Origin: Clostridia bacterium
GTDB taxonomy: Bacteria; Bacillota; Clostridia; Oscillospirales; CAG-272
Assembly (NCBI GenBank): GCA_017463445.1
Contig: JAFTPF010000137.1
Location: 1-50,890, forward strand
Direction: 5' to 3'
DNA: 50,890 bases
The translations under genes were made by a program, and so were the position numbers. This document shows, piece by piece, positions 15,530 through 24,129 of this stretch (position 1 is its first letter; each line of letters opens with the position of its first letter). Under the pieces are notes generated by a model. That model made no database searches, was not told the origin of the DNA, and saw only the letters and a list, made by a program, of their open reading frames with translations.

Positions 15530-18500
15530 TCAATCGTAACAGTTCCACTCGTATTCCAGGTAGGTCTCCACCAGATAACGAGCGTTGTTTCGGGCGTTAG
15601 ACAGCGTTCCCATCGAACGGATTCCGTCTGCGCTCATCCCGTCGATCACGACCACCCAGCCCTGCTGTGTTTCGAAGGTCACGTCGTACAGGTTGTTGTA
15701 GCAGTGATGGAACGCATTGGGAAAGATCCTCTTCACGGTGGACGGAATGGTGATCGACTCCAGACCGCAGGAGGCAAATGCATATTGGCCGATCTCCCGC
15801 ACAGCCGCAAGATCGATCTTTTGCAGGGAGCTACATTCCCTGAACGCATCCGACAGGATCGTCTTGACGGTATCGGGAATGATTACGGTCTGCAATGAGG
15901 AGCAATATTCAAATAAGCCCACCGACACGCACTCGATCTCAGGGAGTGCAACATAAACCAGATCGTCACAGCCGGAGAAAACATAGTCATCTACCGTCTC
16001 TATGGGCAGCTCCGCCCAATCGATCCGCTTCAGCGAACCGCACTCCGTAAATGCCCCTGCCTGCACCGTGTTCAAGGTATTCGGGAAGTCTATAGTCGTC
16101 AGGGCGGTACAGCTTGCAAAGGCGCAAACGCCGATGGAGCGGATACCGCTGTTCCCCAGTTCCACCGTCTTCAAGGATGGACAGTAGGCAAATGCATACT
16201 CGCTCAGCGCGTTCACCGAGCCGGGAACGGTCACCGACCGCAGTCCGCTCTCGGCAAACGCCCAATCTCCAATGATCTCCAGCGCATGGGGAAGGGTGAT
16301 TTTGGTAAGGGCGGTACAACCGAGGAAAGCTCTTGCCCCGATGGTCCGAATGCTCCCGGGGATCGTGATGCTTTGCAGATTCTCCATGCCCTCAAAAGCG
16401 GATTCGCCGATCACGGTAACTGCCACGCCTTGATAGGTGGCGGGGATGGTTACTTTAGCGGCGTTTTTATCCTCATAGCCCGTCACGCCCCAGGTTCCAT
16501 CCTCCTGCATTTGGTAGGTCAGATATTTGGAGGTAGGGTCGCTCCACGTCCAAGTCATCTCCGCAAAGGTGTCGGTCAACGCTTCTGCCGCCACCGCAGG
16601 ATCGGAAAGGTCCGCGTCCACGTTCCAGCCGATGGGAGATTCGAATGTCACTTCCTTCAGCCGAGTGGACATAAAGCTGAACGCTCCGGCACTGATAGCG
16701 GTTACCGATACGGGGATGGTGATGGATTCGATCCTGCCGTTGAAAAAGATCCGGCTTCCGATAGTCGTAAGACCTGACGGCAGGGTCAGCGACTTCAGAG
16801 GACAATTGTAAAACGCCTCGTCACAGATCTTGGTTATACCGTCCGGAAGACTCAGTGTACCAAGCGCGATGCAATCCTTGAACAGGCGAATGGGGATCTC
16901 GGTCAGATTTTCGGACAGGGTCACGCTCTTCAGATTTGAGCAGTATTCAAAAGCCCCGGTACCAAGGGTAGTAACGCTGTCGGGCAGGATGATGCTATTG
17001 AGTCCTTTACATTGGCTGAATGCGTTACCGCCGATCTCCTGCAATCCGTCGGGGAGATCTACCGACTCAAGAGCGGTACAACTGCTGAAGGCGGCGGAAT
17101 CAATAATCTCTAGCGTAGAGGGGAAGGTCACCGATCGTAGTGCGGTACAGCCCGAGAATGCCATTTCTCCGATCTCCACGATTCCTGTTTTCAATACGAG
17201 GGTGGTAAGATCGGTACATTCACCGAACGCCAGCGCCCCCATTTCGGCAAGCGATCCGGGCAGGGTCAGGGACTTGACGGCGCAACCGTAGAATGCTTCC
17301 TGCCCGATAGCAGTAAGAGTCGAGGGGAAATTGACGGTGGTCAGCTTGGGGCAATACAGAAAGGCTTGATCTTCAATGATCCGAAGTCCCTCGGAAAGCG
17401 TCACCGACCGCAGATTTCCGCATTCCATGAACGCCGCCTCGCAGACGGCGGTCACGTCGATTCCCTTATAGGTAGCGGGAATCGTAACTGTGGTGGCGTT
17501 ACGGTTATCGTAATAGAATACGCCATAGGTTCCGTCGTCCAGCTTACGGAACACCAGATCGGGGTCTGCGGAAGTATCTTCTTTCGTCCACTCCACGGTA
17601 GCAAAGGTTTCGGTCAACGCGGCAGCGGCGGCGGCAGGATCGGAAAGATCTGCCGTGACACTCCAATAAGCGGTCTCATTGAAATGCGCTCTCGTCAGTC
17701 CGCTGTATTGGAAGGCGAATTTGCCGATCTGTGCCAAGGAAGCGGGGAGCGTGATCTCTTTCAGCGCTTCGCATTTATAGAATGCCGCCGTGTCGATACG
17801 CTGCAGGGTCTCGGGAAGCGTGACCGTATGCAATGCGTGGCAGTTCTGGAATGCGCTTTCCGAAAGGGCTTTCACACCCGTCTCTACCGTGACCGTGGTC
17901 AGAGAAGTGCAGGCGGTGAATACGCCTTCCATCACCGTCTCTACCGAACCCGGGATGGTAACACTCTTCAGTCCGCAACCGTAAAAGGCGTTTTTGCCAA
18001 GATCGGTCAGGGTAACGGGCAGACGGATCTCGCTGAGATCGGTACAGCCTTCGAAGGCATTCGCTCCGATATAGGTAATGCCGTCCTGAATGATGACACT
18101 CTTCAGATCATCGCTGTTCAGAAATGCGGAGTTCAGAACATACTTGACCGGTGTGTCCTTATAGGTCGCAGGAATCACAACCTGCTCCGATTCCTGCGAA
18201 TCATCGTAATCAGAGATCGCATAATACCCGTCGGTCATCAGCACGAAGGACAGTCCCGGATCGGGCGTGGTCACCGGCTCGTTGACATCGGGCGGATCCT
18301 CGGTCTCGGGCGGGGTGGTGGTGACTACGGGCGGGAGGCTGTTGGTAGGATCGGTGCCCACGGGATCGTCCGCACTCTCCAGCAAACGGGTAGCAAAGAA
18401 GATTCCCACAAACAGGAAAACAATGCCCATAGCATAGGCAACCACCGCTTTGGAGATCCGTCGGACATGGATGCCCGCATAGGCGCGGGGACGGTAGGGG

Positions 18501-18622
18501 ACGCCGCTGATGGCTGCTGCCGTCAGGGCGGCGGGAGCTTTGACCTTGCCGCCAAGCCCCTGCAGACGCAAAGTGAGCGCGTCGGTCTCGGGCAGGTCGA
18601 GGGGATGCCTGTCTTTATACAT
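15530..18622 (-). CDS. Membrane-anchored BspA-type leucine-rich repeat protein, putative anti-sigma partner
   Basis: 1030 residues. Residues 1-55 are predicted cytosolic with no signal cleavage site, residues about 59-78 form one TM helix (KAVVAYAMGIVFLFVGIFF), and the rest is extracellular. A Thr/Pro linker is followed by BspA-type (LRR_5) repeats of the kind SAFxxCxxLxxVxLPxxLxxIG. They fall into three blocks, each opening with a DGxYxV...V-IPATYKG module; the first two close with an ADLSDPA...TFA-x-x-x-W segment. The ATG overlaps the last 8 bases of the upstream ECF sigma gene, so the proteins are coupled. This topology, cytosolic N-terminus plus sensor ectodomain, is that of a transmembrane anti-sigma factor; the anti-sigma role is inference. 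Confidence 0.85.
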   Translation of the reverse strand: MYKDRHPLDLPETDALTLRLQGLGGKVKAPAALTAAAISGVPYRPRAYAGIHVRRISKAVVAYAMGIVFLFVGIFFATRLLESADDPVGTDPTNSLPPVVTTTPPETEDPPDVNEPVTTPDPGLSFVLMTDGYYAISDYDDSQESEQVVIPATYKDTPVKYVLNSAFLNSDDLKSVIIQDGITYIGANAFEGCTDLSEIRLPVTLTDLGKNAFYGCGLKSVTIPGSVETVMEGVFTACTSLTTVTVETGVKALSESAFQNCHALHTVTLPETLQRIDTAAFYKCEALKEITLPASLAQIGKFAFQYSGLTRAHFNETAYWSVTADLSDPAAAAAALTETFATVEWTKEDTSADPDLVFRKLDDGTYGVFYYDNRNATTVTIPATYKGIDVTAVCEAAFMECGNLRSVTLSEGLRIIEDQAFLYCPKLTTVNFPSTLTAIGQEAFYGCAVKSLTLPGSLAEMGALAFGECTDLTTLVLKTGIVEIGEMAFSGCTALRSVTFPSTLEIIDSAAFSSCTALESVDLPDGLQEIGGNAFSQCKGLNSIILPDSVTTLGTGAFEYCSNLKSVTLSENLTEIPIRLFKDCIALGTLSLPDGITKICDEAFYNCPLKSLTLPSGLTTIGSRIFFNGRIESITIPVSVTAISAGAFSFMSTRLKEVTFESPIGWNVDADLSDPAVAAEALTDTFAEMTWTWSDPTSKYLTYQMQEDGTWGVTGYEDKNAAKVTIPATYQGVAVTVIGESAFEGMENLQSITIPGSIRTIGARAFLGCTALTKITLPHALEIIGDWAFAESGLRSVTVPGSVNALSEYAFAYCPSLKTVELGNSGIRSIGVCAFASCTALTTIDFPNTLNTVQAGAFTECGSLKRIDWAELPIETVDDYVFSGCDDLVYVALPEIECVSVGLFEYCSSLQTVIIPDTVKTILSDAFRECSSLQKIDLAAVREIGQYAFASCGLESITIPSTVKRIFPNAFHHCYNNLYDVTFETQQGWVVVIDGMSADGIRSMGTLSNARNNARYLVETYLEYEWNCYD

Positions 18623-19127
18623 CTATGCCATCTCCTTTCAGTAGTTGTCTGAGCAGTTCCTTGCCGCGGGACAGTCTGGAGCGGAAGCTGCCAGGACGCA
18701 GTCCGAGAATCTCGGCGCAGGTCTCGGCTGGGATCTCCTCTATGTAGTACAGTTGGATGGGGATGCGGTATTTTGCCGGCATCTTCAGGAGAGCAGCGAA
18801 CAGTCCGTGCTCCTCCTCGGGTACGGATGCCAGATCGCCCACCTCCTCCAGGGTAAGCGTGGTGTCTTTGAAGGCTGCCGAAAAATAGCGTTTACAACAG
18901 ACCAACGTAGTGCGGATCAGCCACGCTTTGCGATGCTCCTCGCTATCAAAGGTGCGTTCTTTTTCAAACAGTCGCATAAATACTTCCTGAAATACTTCTT
19001 CCGCCGCTTCTTCCTTGCGGGTACGGGACAGCGCGATGCGCCAGACCGTATCGGCGTGGAGGCGGACGATTTCATCCCGCCGGTCCGCTCCGGGCGGTTG
19101 TGGGATGTCCGTGTAGGGTTTTGGCAT
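18615..19127 (-). CDS. ECF-type RNA polymerase sigma factor
   Basis: 170 residues. Region 2 spans residues about 20-85 (RLHADTVWRIALSRTRKEEAAEEVFQEVFMRLF, then HRKAWLIRTTLVCCKRYF) and region 4 about 108-162 (LFAALLKMPAKYRIPIQLYYIEEIPAETCAEILGLRPGSFRSRLSRGKELL), complete for an ECF sigma. It directs RNA polymerase to its own promoters. AGGAGGATCGGCT precedes ATG 19127. The next gene, a membrane-anchored LRR protein, starts within its last codons (ATGTATAA overlap), the usual arrangement of a sigma and its anti-sigma. I could not recognise a typical autoregulatory ECF promoter upstream. Confidence 0.92.
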   Translation of the reverse strand: MPKPYTDIPQPPGADRRDEIVRLHADTVWRIALSRTRKEEAAEEVFQEVFMRLFEKERTFDSEEHRKAWLIRTTLVCCKRYFSAAFKDTTLTLEEVGDLASVPEEEHGLFAALLKMPAKYRIPIQLYYIEEIPAETCAEILGLRPGSFRSRLSRGKELLRQLLKGDGIDV

Positions 19128-19241
19128 AGCCGATCCTCCTCTCGTTATGGGATAGTCAAAACTCCTTTCACCCATAATTCCGCAATTACGGGCATTTTGT
19201 TGCGTAAGGCGTAAAGAAATTTCAAAAATTTTTCAAAAAGC

Positions 19242-19269
19242 GAAAAGAGCCTTGGAGTAAGGCTCTTTC
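19242..19269 (-). terminator. Terminator of the 19291-19983 gene
   Basis: AAAGAGCC/GGCTCTTT stem; on the minus strand it is followed by a CTTTTTGAAAAATTTTT tract. Confidence 0.75.
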
Positions 19270-19290
19270 GGGGTGAAACGGTGTTTGCGG

Positions 19291-19983
19291 TCATCTTCTA
19301 CGCTCTTTGGCGTGGAGGATGTCCTTGGCAAAGGCTTCTTTGGTATAATCGTCGATCAATACGGGGGTGGAAAAGATCTGCTCGTCGCCCTTCTTCAGGC
19401 AGAAGGCGTATGCCTTGCCAAGCTCGTTTGCCACAGGCTCTACGCCTGCGCCGTCAAAGTCGGTAAAGTCGTACTCGGCGCTCTTGTCTTCCGACCACTC
19501 CTCGCACAGCGAAATGCGGCGTGTCAGAACGGTGAGACGGTCGCGACGGATGTACAGATAGGCGAGGGTGACCACAGGGTACAAAAGTCCGCCTGCCTTC
19601 AGCGTGCGAGGGGGCAAAAGCTTGCTCTGTTCATCCTCGCCCGATTGGCTACCCACAAGAATCAGAGAGTTTGCGGACAGATCGGAGGGATAATTCAGCT
19701 TATCTTCGCAATATTCCTTGAAGTCTCGCTTGCTGGTGTCGATCAGATCCATCACATCCGATTCCTTCACCTTCATACTGAGAGAGACCGCCCAGAGAGG
19801 GCCGCCCACCACCAGCGGGATCCAGCCCAAGCGTCCCAAAAACCACAGCCCCAAGCCGTGGAACGAGGACAGCACCAGCATCAGTGCGCCGATCAGCATC
19901 AGCGGAATTCCCACCACTTGCAGAAATTTTACCTTTTTACAGTGTTTAACATCAAAAAATTTAATATTGGTTGCAAAGTCCAT
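19291..19983 (-). CDS. Hypothetical membrane protein
   Basis: 230 residues. Two adjacent hydrophobic segments (LQVVGIPLMLIGALMLVLSS, and GRLGWIPLVVGGPLWAVSLSM) near residues 20-70 are followed by a soluble part of about 150 residues; TLKAGGLLYPVVTLAYLYI might be a third weak segment or a buried strand. No family recognised. The soluble part has the look of a PH-like (bPH) strand pattern (RRDRLTVLTRRIS), but this is only an impression. It has its own promoter and terminator and no obvious operon partner. Confidence 0.75.
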   Translation of the reverse strand: MDFATNIKFFDVKHCKKVKFLQVVGIPLMLIGALMLVLSSFHGLGLWFLGRLGWIPLVVGGPLWAVSLSMKVKESDVMDLIDTSKRDFKEYCEDKLNYPSDLSANSLILVGSQSGEDEQSKLLPPRTLKAGGLLYPVVTLAYLYIRRDRLTVLTRRISLCEEWSEDKSAEYDFTDFDGAGVEPVANELGKAYAFCLKKGDEQIFSTPVLIDDYTKEAFAKDILHAKERRR

Positions 19984-20028
19984 TGTTTATTTCCTTTCCA
20001 AGTTGCAATTACAGATTCATTTGATCAT

Positions 20029-20057
20029 ATTATAGCACATTTCTCGACTGAATGCAA
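20029..20057 (-). promoter_or_regulatory. Promoter of the 19291-19983 gene
   Basis: Minus strand: -35 TTGCAT (20057-20052), 17-bp spacer, -10 TATAAT (20034-20029), preceded by TGTGC as in several promoters here. Confidence 0.75.
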
Positions 20058-20069
20058 TAGAGAATCGTT

Positions 20070-20858
20070 CTATTCCCGTGATTTTCCCTGCTCTGCCTTA
20101 GGGCGACAACGATAACGCTCCTTATAAGCTTTGGAAAAGTGGGAAAGATCGCAGAATCCGCAGGAGAGGGCGATCTCGGTGAGGCTGATGCCTCCCTTTT
20201 CCACCAGCAGAGAGGCTTTCTCCAGGCGGAAATTGAGGATCGCCCGCTGGGGAGAGATGCCCAGCCCCGATTTGAAGATGCGGTAGAGATAGGATCTGCT
20301 GACGTTCAGATGCTCTGCCAGCGATTCCACCGTCAGCGAGTCGGAATAGGCGTTTTCCATATAGTCGTAGCTCATCTGCAGATAGCGGTCGCCCTTTGCC
20401 GCCAATTCCCGTTCATCGACAGCAACGGTGCTCATCAGCATATAGAACGCGCCCTGTGCTTGCTCGTAATTGTAGAGGGTAGTCTCGGTAGTCAGCCGCT
20501 TCAGATAAGGGATCACCTCGTCCTTGTCCCGATAGACGAAGCAATGGACGCCCGCCTCCAACCCATGACGGCGCAAGACCGCCTCGTTCTCCTTGGCGGC
20601 GCCCACGCCTACCCAAAGATATTCCCAGGGATCGTCGGGATCGGCGGTGTAGGTGGTCACTTCGCCGGGGATGATGAAAAAGCCCTCTCCCTGCTCCAAC
20701 AGAAACTCTCCGTCCTCGGTCTGCAGTCTTCCCTTTCCACGGATGACGAAATGGAGCAGAAAACAGTCTCTGATAGCGGGACCGAAGCGGTGTCCGCCGG
20801 GACATTGCTCGTGTCCCATGAATGCCCGCCCGTTACCGTCTGAAAATGCGATCGGCAT
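20070..20858 (-). CDS. AraC-family transcriptional regulator
   Basis: 262 residues. The N-terminal 145 residues form a cupin-type ligand-binding domain (CFLLHFVIRGKGRLQTEDGEFLLEQGEGFFIIPGE). The C-terminal 100 residues hold two helix-turn-helix units (DSLTVESLAEHLNVSRSYLYRIFKSGLGISPQRAILNFRLEKASLLVEKGGISLTEIALSCGFCDLSHFSKAYKERY). It is transcribed divergently from a GH97 lipoprotein gene and is likely its sugar-responsive activator; the GH97 promoter has a good -10 and poor -35, which fits. RBS AAGGAGG precedes ATG 20858. Confidence 0.92.
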   Translation of the reverse strand: MPIAFSDGNGRAFMGHEQCPGGHRFGPAIRDCFLLHFVIRGKGRLQTEDGEFLLEQGEGFFIIPGEVTTYTADPDDPWEYLWVGVGAAKENEAVLRRHGLEAGVHCFVYRDKDEVIPYLKRLTTETTLYNYEQAQGAFYMLMSTVAVDERELAAKGDRYLQMSYDYMENAYSDSLTVESLAEHLNVSRSYLYRIFKSGLGISPQRAILNFRLEKASLLVEKGGISLTEIALSCGFCDLSHFSKAYKERYRCRPKAEQGKSRE

Positions 20859-20891
20859 AGCACATCCTCCTTGGTGCTGATATTCACCTGT

Positions 20892-20920
20892 ATTATAGCA
20901 TATTTTTACGCAGCTTGCAA
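20892..20920 (-). promoter_or_regulatory. Promoter of the AraC-type regulator
   Basis: Minus strand: -35 TTGCAA (20920-20915), 17-bp spacer, -10 TATAAT (20897-20892). Confidence 0.7.
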
Positions 20921-20973
20921 CATAGATACCAAAAAAAGCAACAATAATAATAGCGTTTTTTTGCCGCGGAAGC

Positions 20974-20979
20974 TATAAT
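20974..20979 (+). promoter_or_regulatory. -10 element of the GH97 gene, no good -35
   Basis: TATAAT at 20974-20979, 55 bases before the ATG; at 17-bp spacing the -35 would be TAGCGT. The weak -35 is consistent with activation by the divergent AraC protein. Confidence 0.5.
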
Positions 20980-21033
20980 GGGATTAATAGCACTGTCGAA
21001 GATCATCTATTATATAGAAAGGAAGAAAAACAG

Positions 21034-23954
21034 ATGAAAAGAATTCAACTGATCGCACTACTACTGGCGGGCGGAATACTGGCAGGCTGCTCCTCCTCGG
21101 GCGACTCCGACACCACTGCCGCGTCCACCACCGTCACCGTCACTCCCTCCAATACTACCGCTCCCTCCGATCCCGAAAAGAACCCCGTGGGTGCCATCAC
21201 CCCCGGCGAGGCAAAGGATCATCTGGTGCAGGACGGCGGCGTCTACACCCTCTACTCTCCCGACGGCACCCTTGCCATCAAGATCAACACCGCCGAGCAG
21301 ATGTCCTACTCGGTCTACCGCGTCCGTGACGGTGAAACCACCGAATGGGTCCGCGAGTCTGCGCTGGGCGTGGAAGCCGGACGCAAAACCTACTACAAAA
21401 ACGCCACCGTTACCTCTGCCACGGCCACCGAGGTGAACATCAGCTATCCCCTCTACGGCAATCAGCGGACCGCCGACGGTCACTGCATGGAGGCGGTGCT
21501 CTCCCTATCCCAGGGCAATTACAGCTACTCGCTGGAGGTGCGCGCCTACGACAACGGCGTTGCCTTCCGCTATGTCCTGCCCGAGCTGTCCAGCGTCAGC
21601 GGTCTTACCGAGCTGACCACCTACGCTCTGCGTACCGACATTGAAAAGTGCTGGTACGGCGTCAACAATCAGGACTACGAATCGGAGATCGCCTCTCACA
21701 GTCCCACCCGCGCCTCCAGCGACATTATTACCGCTCCCCTGACCGCCGAGCTGAAGTCGGGACGTGGCTATATCTCCATTATGGAGGGCGCGCTGAACGA
21801 GTCCTATCCCGGCGTGAACCTGAAGGCAGAGGGCAGATCCACCTACTCCACCTGCTTCTACACCACCCCCACCGTCAATGCAGGAACGCTGTCCTCCGGC
21901 TGGCGGCTCATCAACATCGCCGACGACCTGAACGGGCTGGTGAACAACTACAATATCTACACCGTCAACGAAGCGGCTGACGAGACGCTGTTTGCCGACA
22001 CCTCCTGGATCGAGGCGGGGCGCTCTGCCTGGTCCTGGAATATGACCCACAGCGCACCCACCTACGAGCAGATGAAGGAATACATCGTTGCCGCTGCATT
22101 GCTTGGCTACGAGTATAACATCATCGACGACGGCTGGCCCGCATGGACCGATTACAAGGCAAAGCTCACCGATCTGGGCGTTATGGGCGAGGAGCTGAAC
22201 GTCAAACAGCTGCTGTGGGGCGCGATCACCGCCGGCACCTCGGGCTACAACAAGACTCCCGACAAGGTATCGGTTGACACCTACTTCAAGCTGCTCGCCG
22301 AACCCACATGTACGGTGCCAAGGTGGACTTCTGGTGGAGCGACGCCAACACCAACACCACCGCGCTCCAAAAGTACATTCTGGAAGAGGCGGCAAAGCTG
22401 CAGTACATCATCGACTTCCACGGCTGCAACAAGAACACCGGCTTTAACGTGACCTACCCCAACGAGCTTTCCCGTGAGGGCGTGCGCGGTCTGGAAAATA
22501 TCGGCTCCAGCAATACCACCAATTACTCCACCTACGCCGCTTGGCTCAACGCTCAGCTCTACACCCGCTTCCTCTGCGGTCACGCTGACTGGACCCCCGG
22601 CACCTACAACGCCATGGAACTGGCTTCGCTGATCTGTATCGACTCGCCTTTGATGGTAGTCGCCTCCGATCCCGCTCACATTCTGGCAAGCCCCGCGGTG
22701 GAATTCATCAAGTCCATCCCCACTGTTTGGGATAAGACCGTGGTCCTCTCCGACAGTAAGATCGGCAAGTATTCGGTCTACGCCAAGGAAAATAACGGCA
22801 CCTGGTTCGTGGGCGGCATAGCCTCCTCCACCGTGAACGGTGCGAAGGTAGATCTCGCCGAGTTCCTGCCCGACGGCAGCTACACCGCCGAGGTATGGGT
22901 AGACGGCGCCTCCGGTATGGAGAAGACGATCGTCACCGTCACAAACGGCGACGTCATCAACATCGGCAATCTCACCTCCGGCAAGGGCTTTGCCATCCGC
23001 ATCTCCAAGCTGTCCCTGAGTCAGTACGGCGGTATGGTCGGAACCATCACCGTTACCGCTCCCGCAGGCGCTACCGTGAAGTACACCGTGGACGGCTCCG
23101 ATCCCATGACCTCCACCACCGTGGTGGCGTGCGACGGCTCCATCACTCTGACCGAGTCCTGCCGTTTGCAGGTCGCTATCACCGACGGTGACGGCAAGGG
23201 CACGCTTCTATCCTATCAGTTCAACGAGATCGATCCCGTCTACACCTTCTCCTCCTCTATGGATTACGAGGACGGTAAGACCACCGTTCATCTGAGCGTC
23301 GGTGACGGTGCTACTATCCACTACACGCTGGACGGCAGCGCGCCTACCACATCCTCTCCCGTTGCGGGTGACAGCATCGTGATCACAGATTCCTGCACAC
23401 TCCGCTATCTGATCGTCTCTGAAATTGTGTCTAAAGAAGGCAGTTTGGACGTGAAAGTGACCAAAGCATTGGAGGTGCCCAAGTCTGATCTTTCGCTGAC
23501 CGATGCCAATCCCACCTCCGTCTCTATCGGTTGGGGTGGCGCGCATTACAACACCTCCATGTCCCCCGACAACGGCATGGCGGCAAGACCCATCTCTCTG
23601 GGCGGCACCAATATCGACAACGGCACCAAGTTTGACCGCGGCATCTCCTCCAACGCTATCTCCACCTACACCTACGCGGTTCCCTCGGGCTACACCCGCT
23701 TCGTGGGCGTGGTTGGCATCGACGACTGCGTTTACAACAACGCCGCCGCTTGCGGTGAAGCAGCCTCCACCCTCTCCCTCGCCTTTGACGGCAATGTGGT
23801 CTACACCTCCCAGGTCTTCCGCATGGGCGAATACGTTTACTTTGACGTAGCGATCCCCGCAGGCGCAAAGACCCTGACCATCACCTTCGGCGACGGCGGC
23901 AACGGCGTGACCTGCGACAACGTCTCCTTGGCCGCCCCCGGCTGGGTGAAGTAA
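21034..23954 (+). CDS. GH97 glycoside hydrolase lipoprotein (interrupted by a frameshift)
   Basis: A lipoprotein signal (LLAGGILAGC) and Thr-rich linker are followed by the GH97 N-terminal beta-sandwich (YTLYSPDGTLAIKINTAEQMSYSVYR), the catalytic TIM barrel (WSWNMTHSAPTYEQMKEY, YEYNIIDDGW, MYGAKVDFWWSDAN, IIDFHG), a C-terminal sandwich, two chitobiase-type modules (VKYTVDGSDP, IHYTLDGSAP) and an NPCBM-like domain (FVGVVGIDD). GH97 includes alpha-glucosidases and alpha-galactosidases; specificity unknown. The frame opened at 21034 runs out at 22452 while the continuing frame is open to 23954. The break is at a CCC run, 22303-22305; one extra C restores a single protein of about 973 residues. 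Probably a sequence error. Confidence 0.85.
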
Positions 23955-23961
23955 GATACGC

Positions 23962-24057
23962 GCGGGCTCGGCCCGCACCCGCCAGCCCCTTTTTGAAAAA
24001 AGGGGCTGGACCCCCAAAAACTTTTGTAAAAGCGCCGCAAATACTTGCGGCGCATAG
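23962..24057. repeat. Intergenic palindrome-rich repeat, copy D
   Basis: GCGGGC-TCG-GCCCGC (23962-23976), a 13-bp perfect stem CCAGCCCCTTTTT/AAAAAGGGGCTGG (23982-23994 with 23997-24009) and the AAAAACTTTTGTAAAAGCG...AAATACTTG arm at 24016-24056. The last arm is itself a GCGCCGC/GCGGCGC hairpin. The 13-bp stem can end the GH97 transcript. Confidence 0.65.
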
Positions 24058-24069
24058 GATACACAGAGG

Positions 24070-24094
24070 CACTTCCAATGAAGTGCCTCGATTG
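24070..24094 (+). terminator. Hairpin before the GDSL lipoprotein gene
   Basis: GAGGCACTT/AAGTGCCTC stem close to the start of the next gene, without a U-run. Its role is unclear; it may be the variable core of repeat copy D. Confidence 0.35.
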
Positions 24095-24129
24095 CAATAT
24101 CCGATTTCATTGGAAAGGATGCAAATTGT

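Noticed and set aside
17366-18652. 428-codon plus-strand frame opposite the LRR gene
   Set aside because: Antisense shadow of the repeat-rich LRR coding sequence; no promoter or ribosome site.
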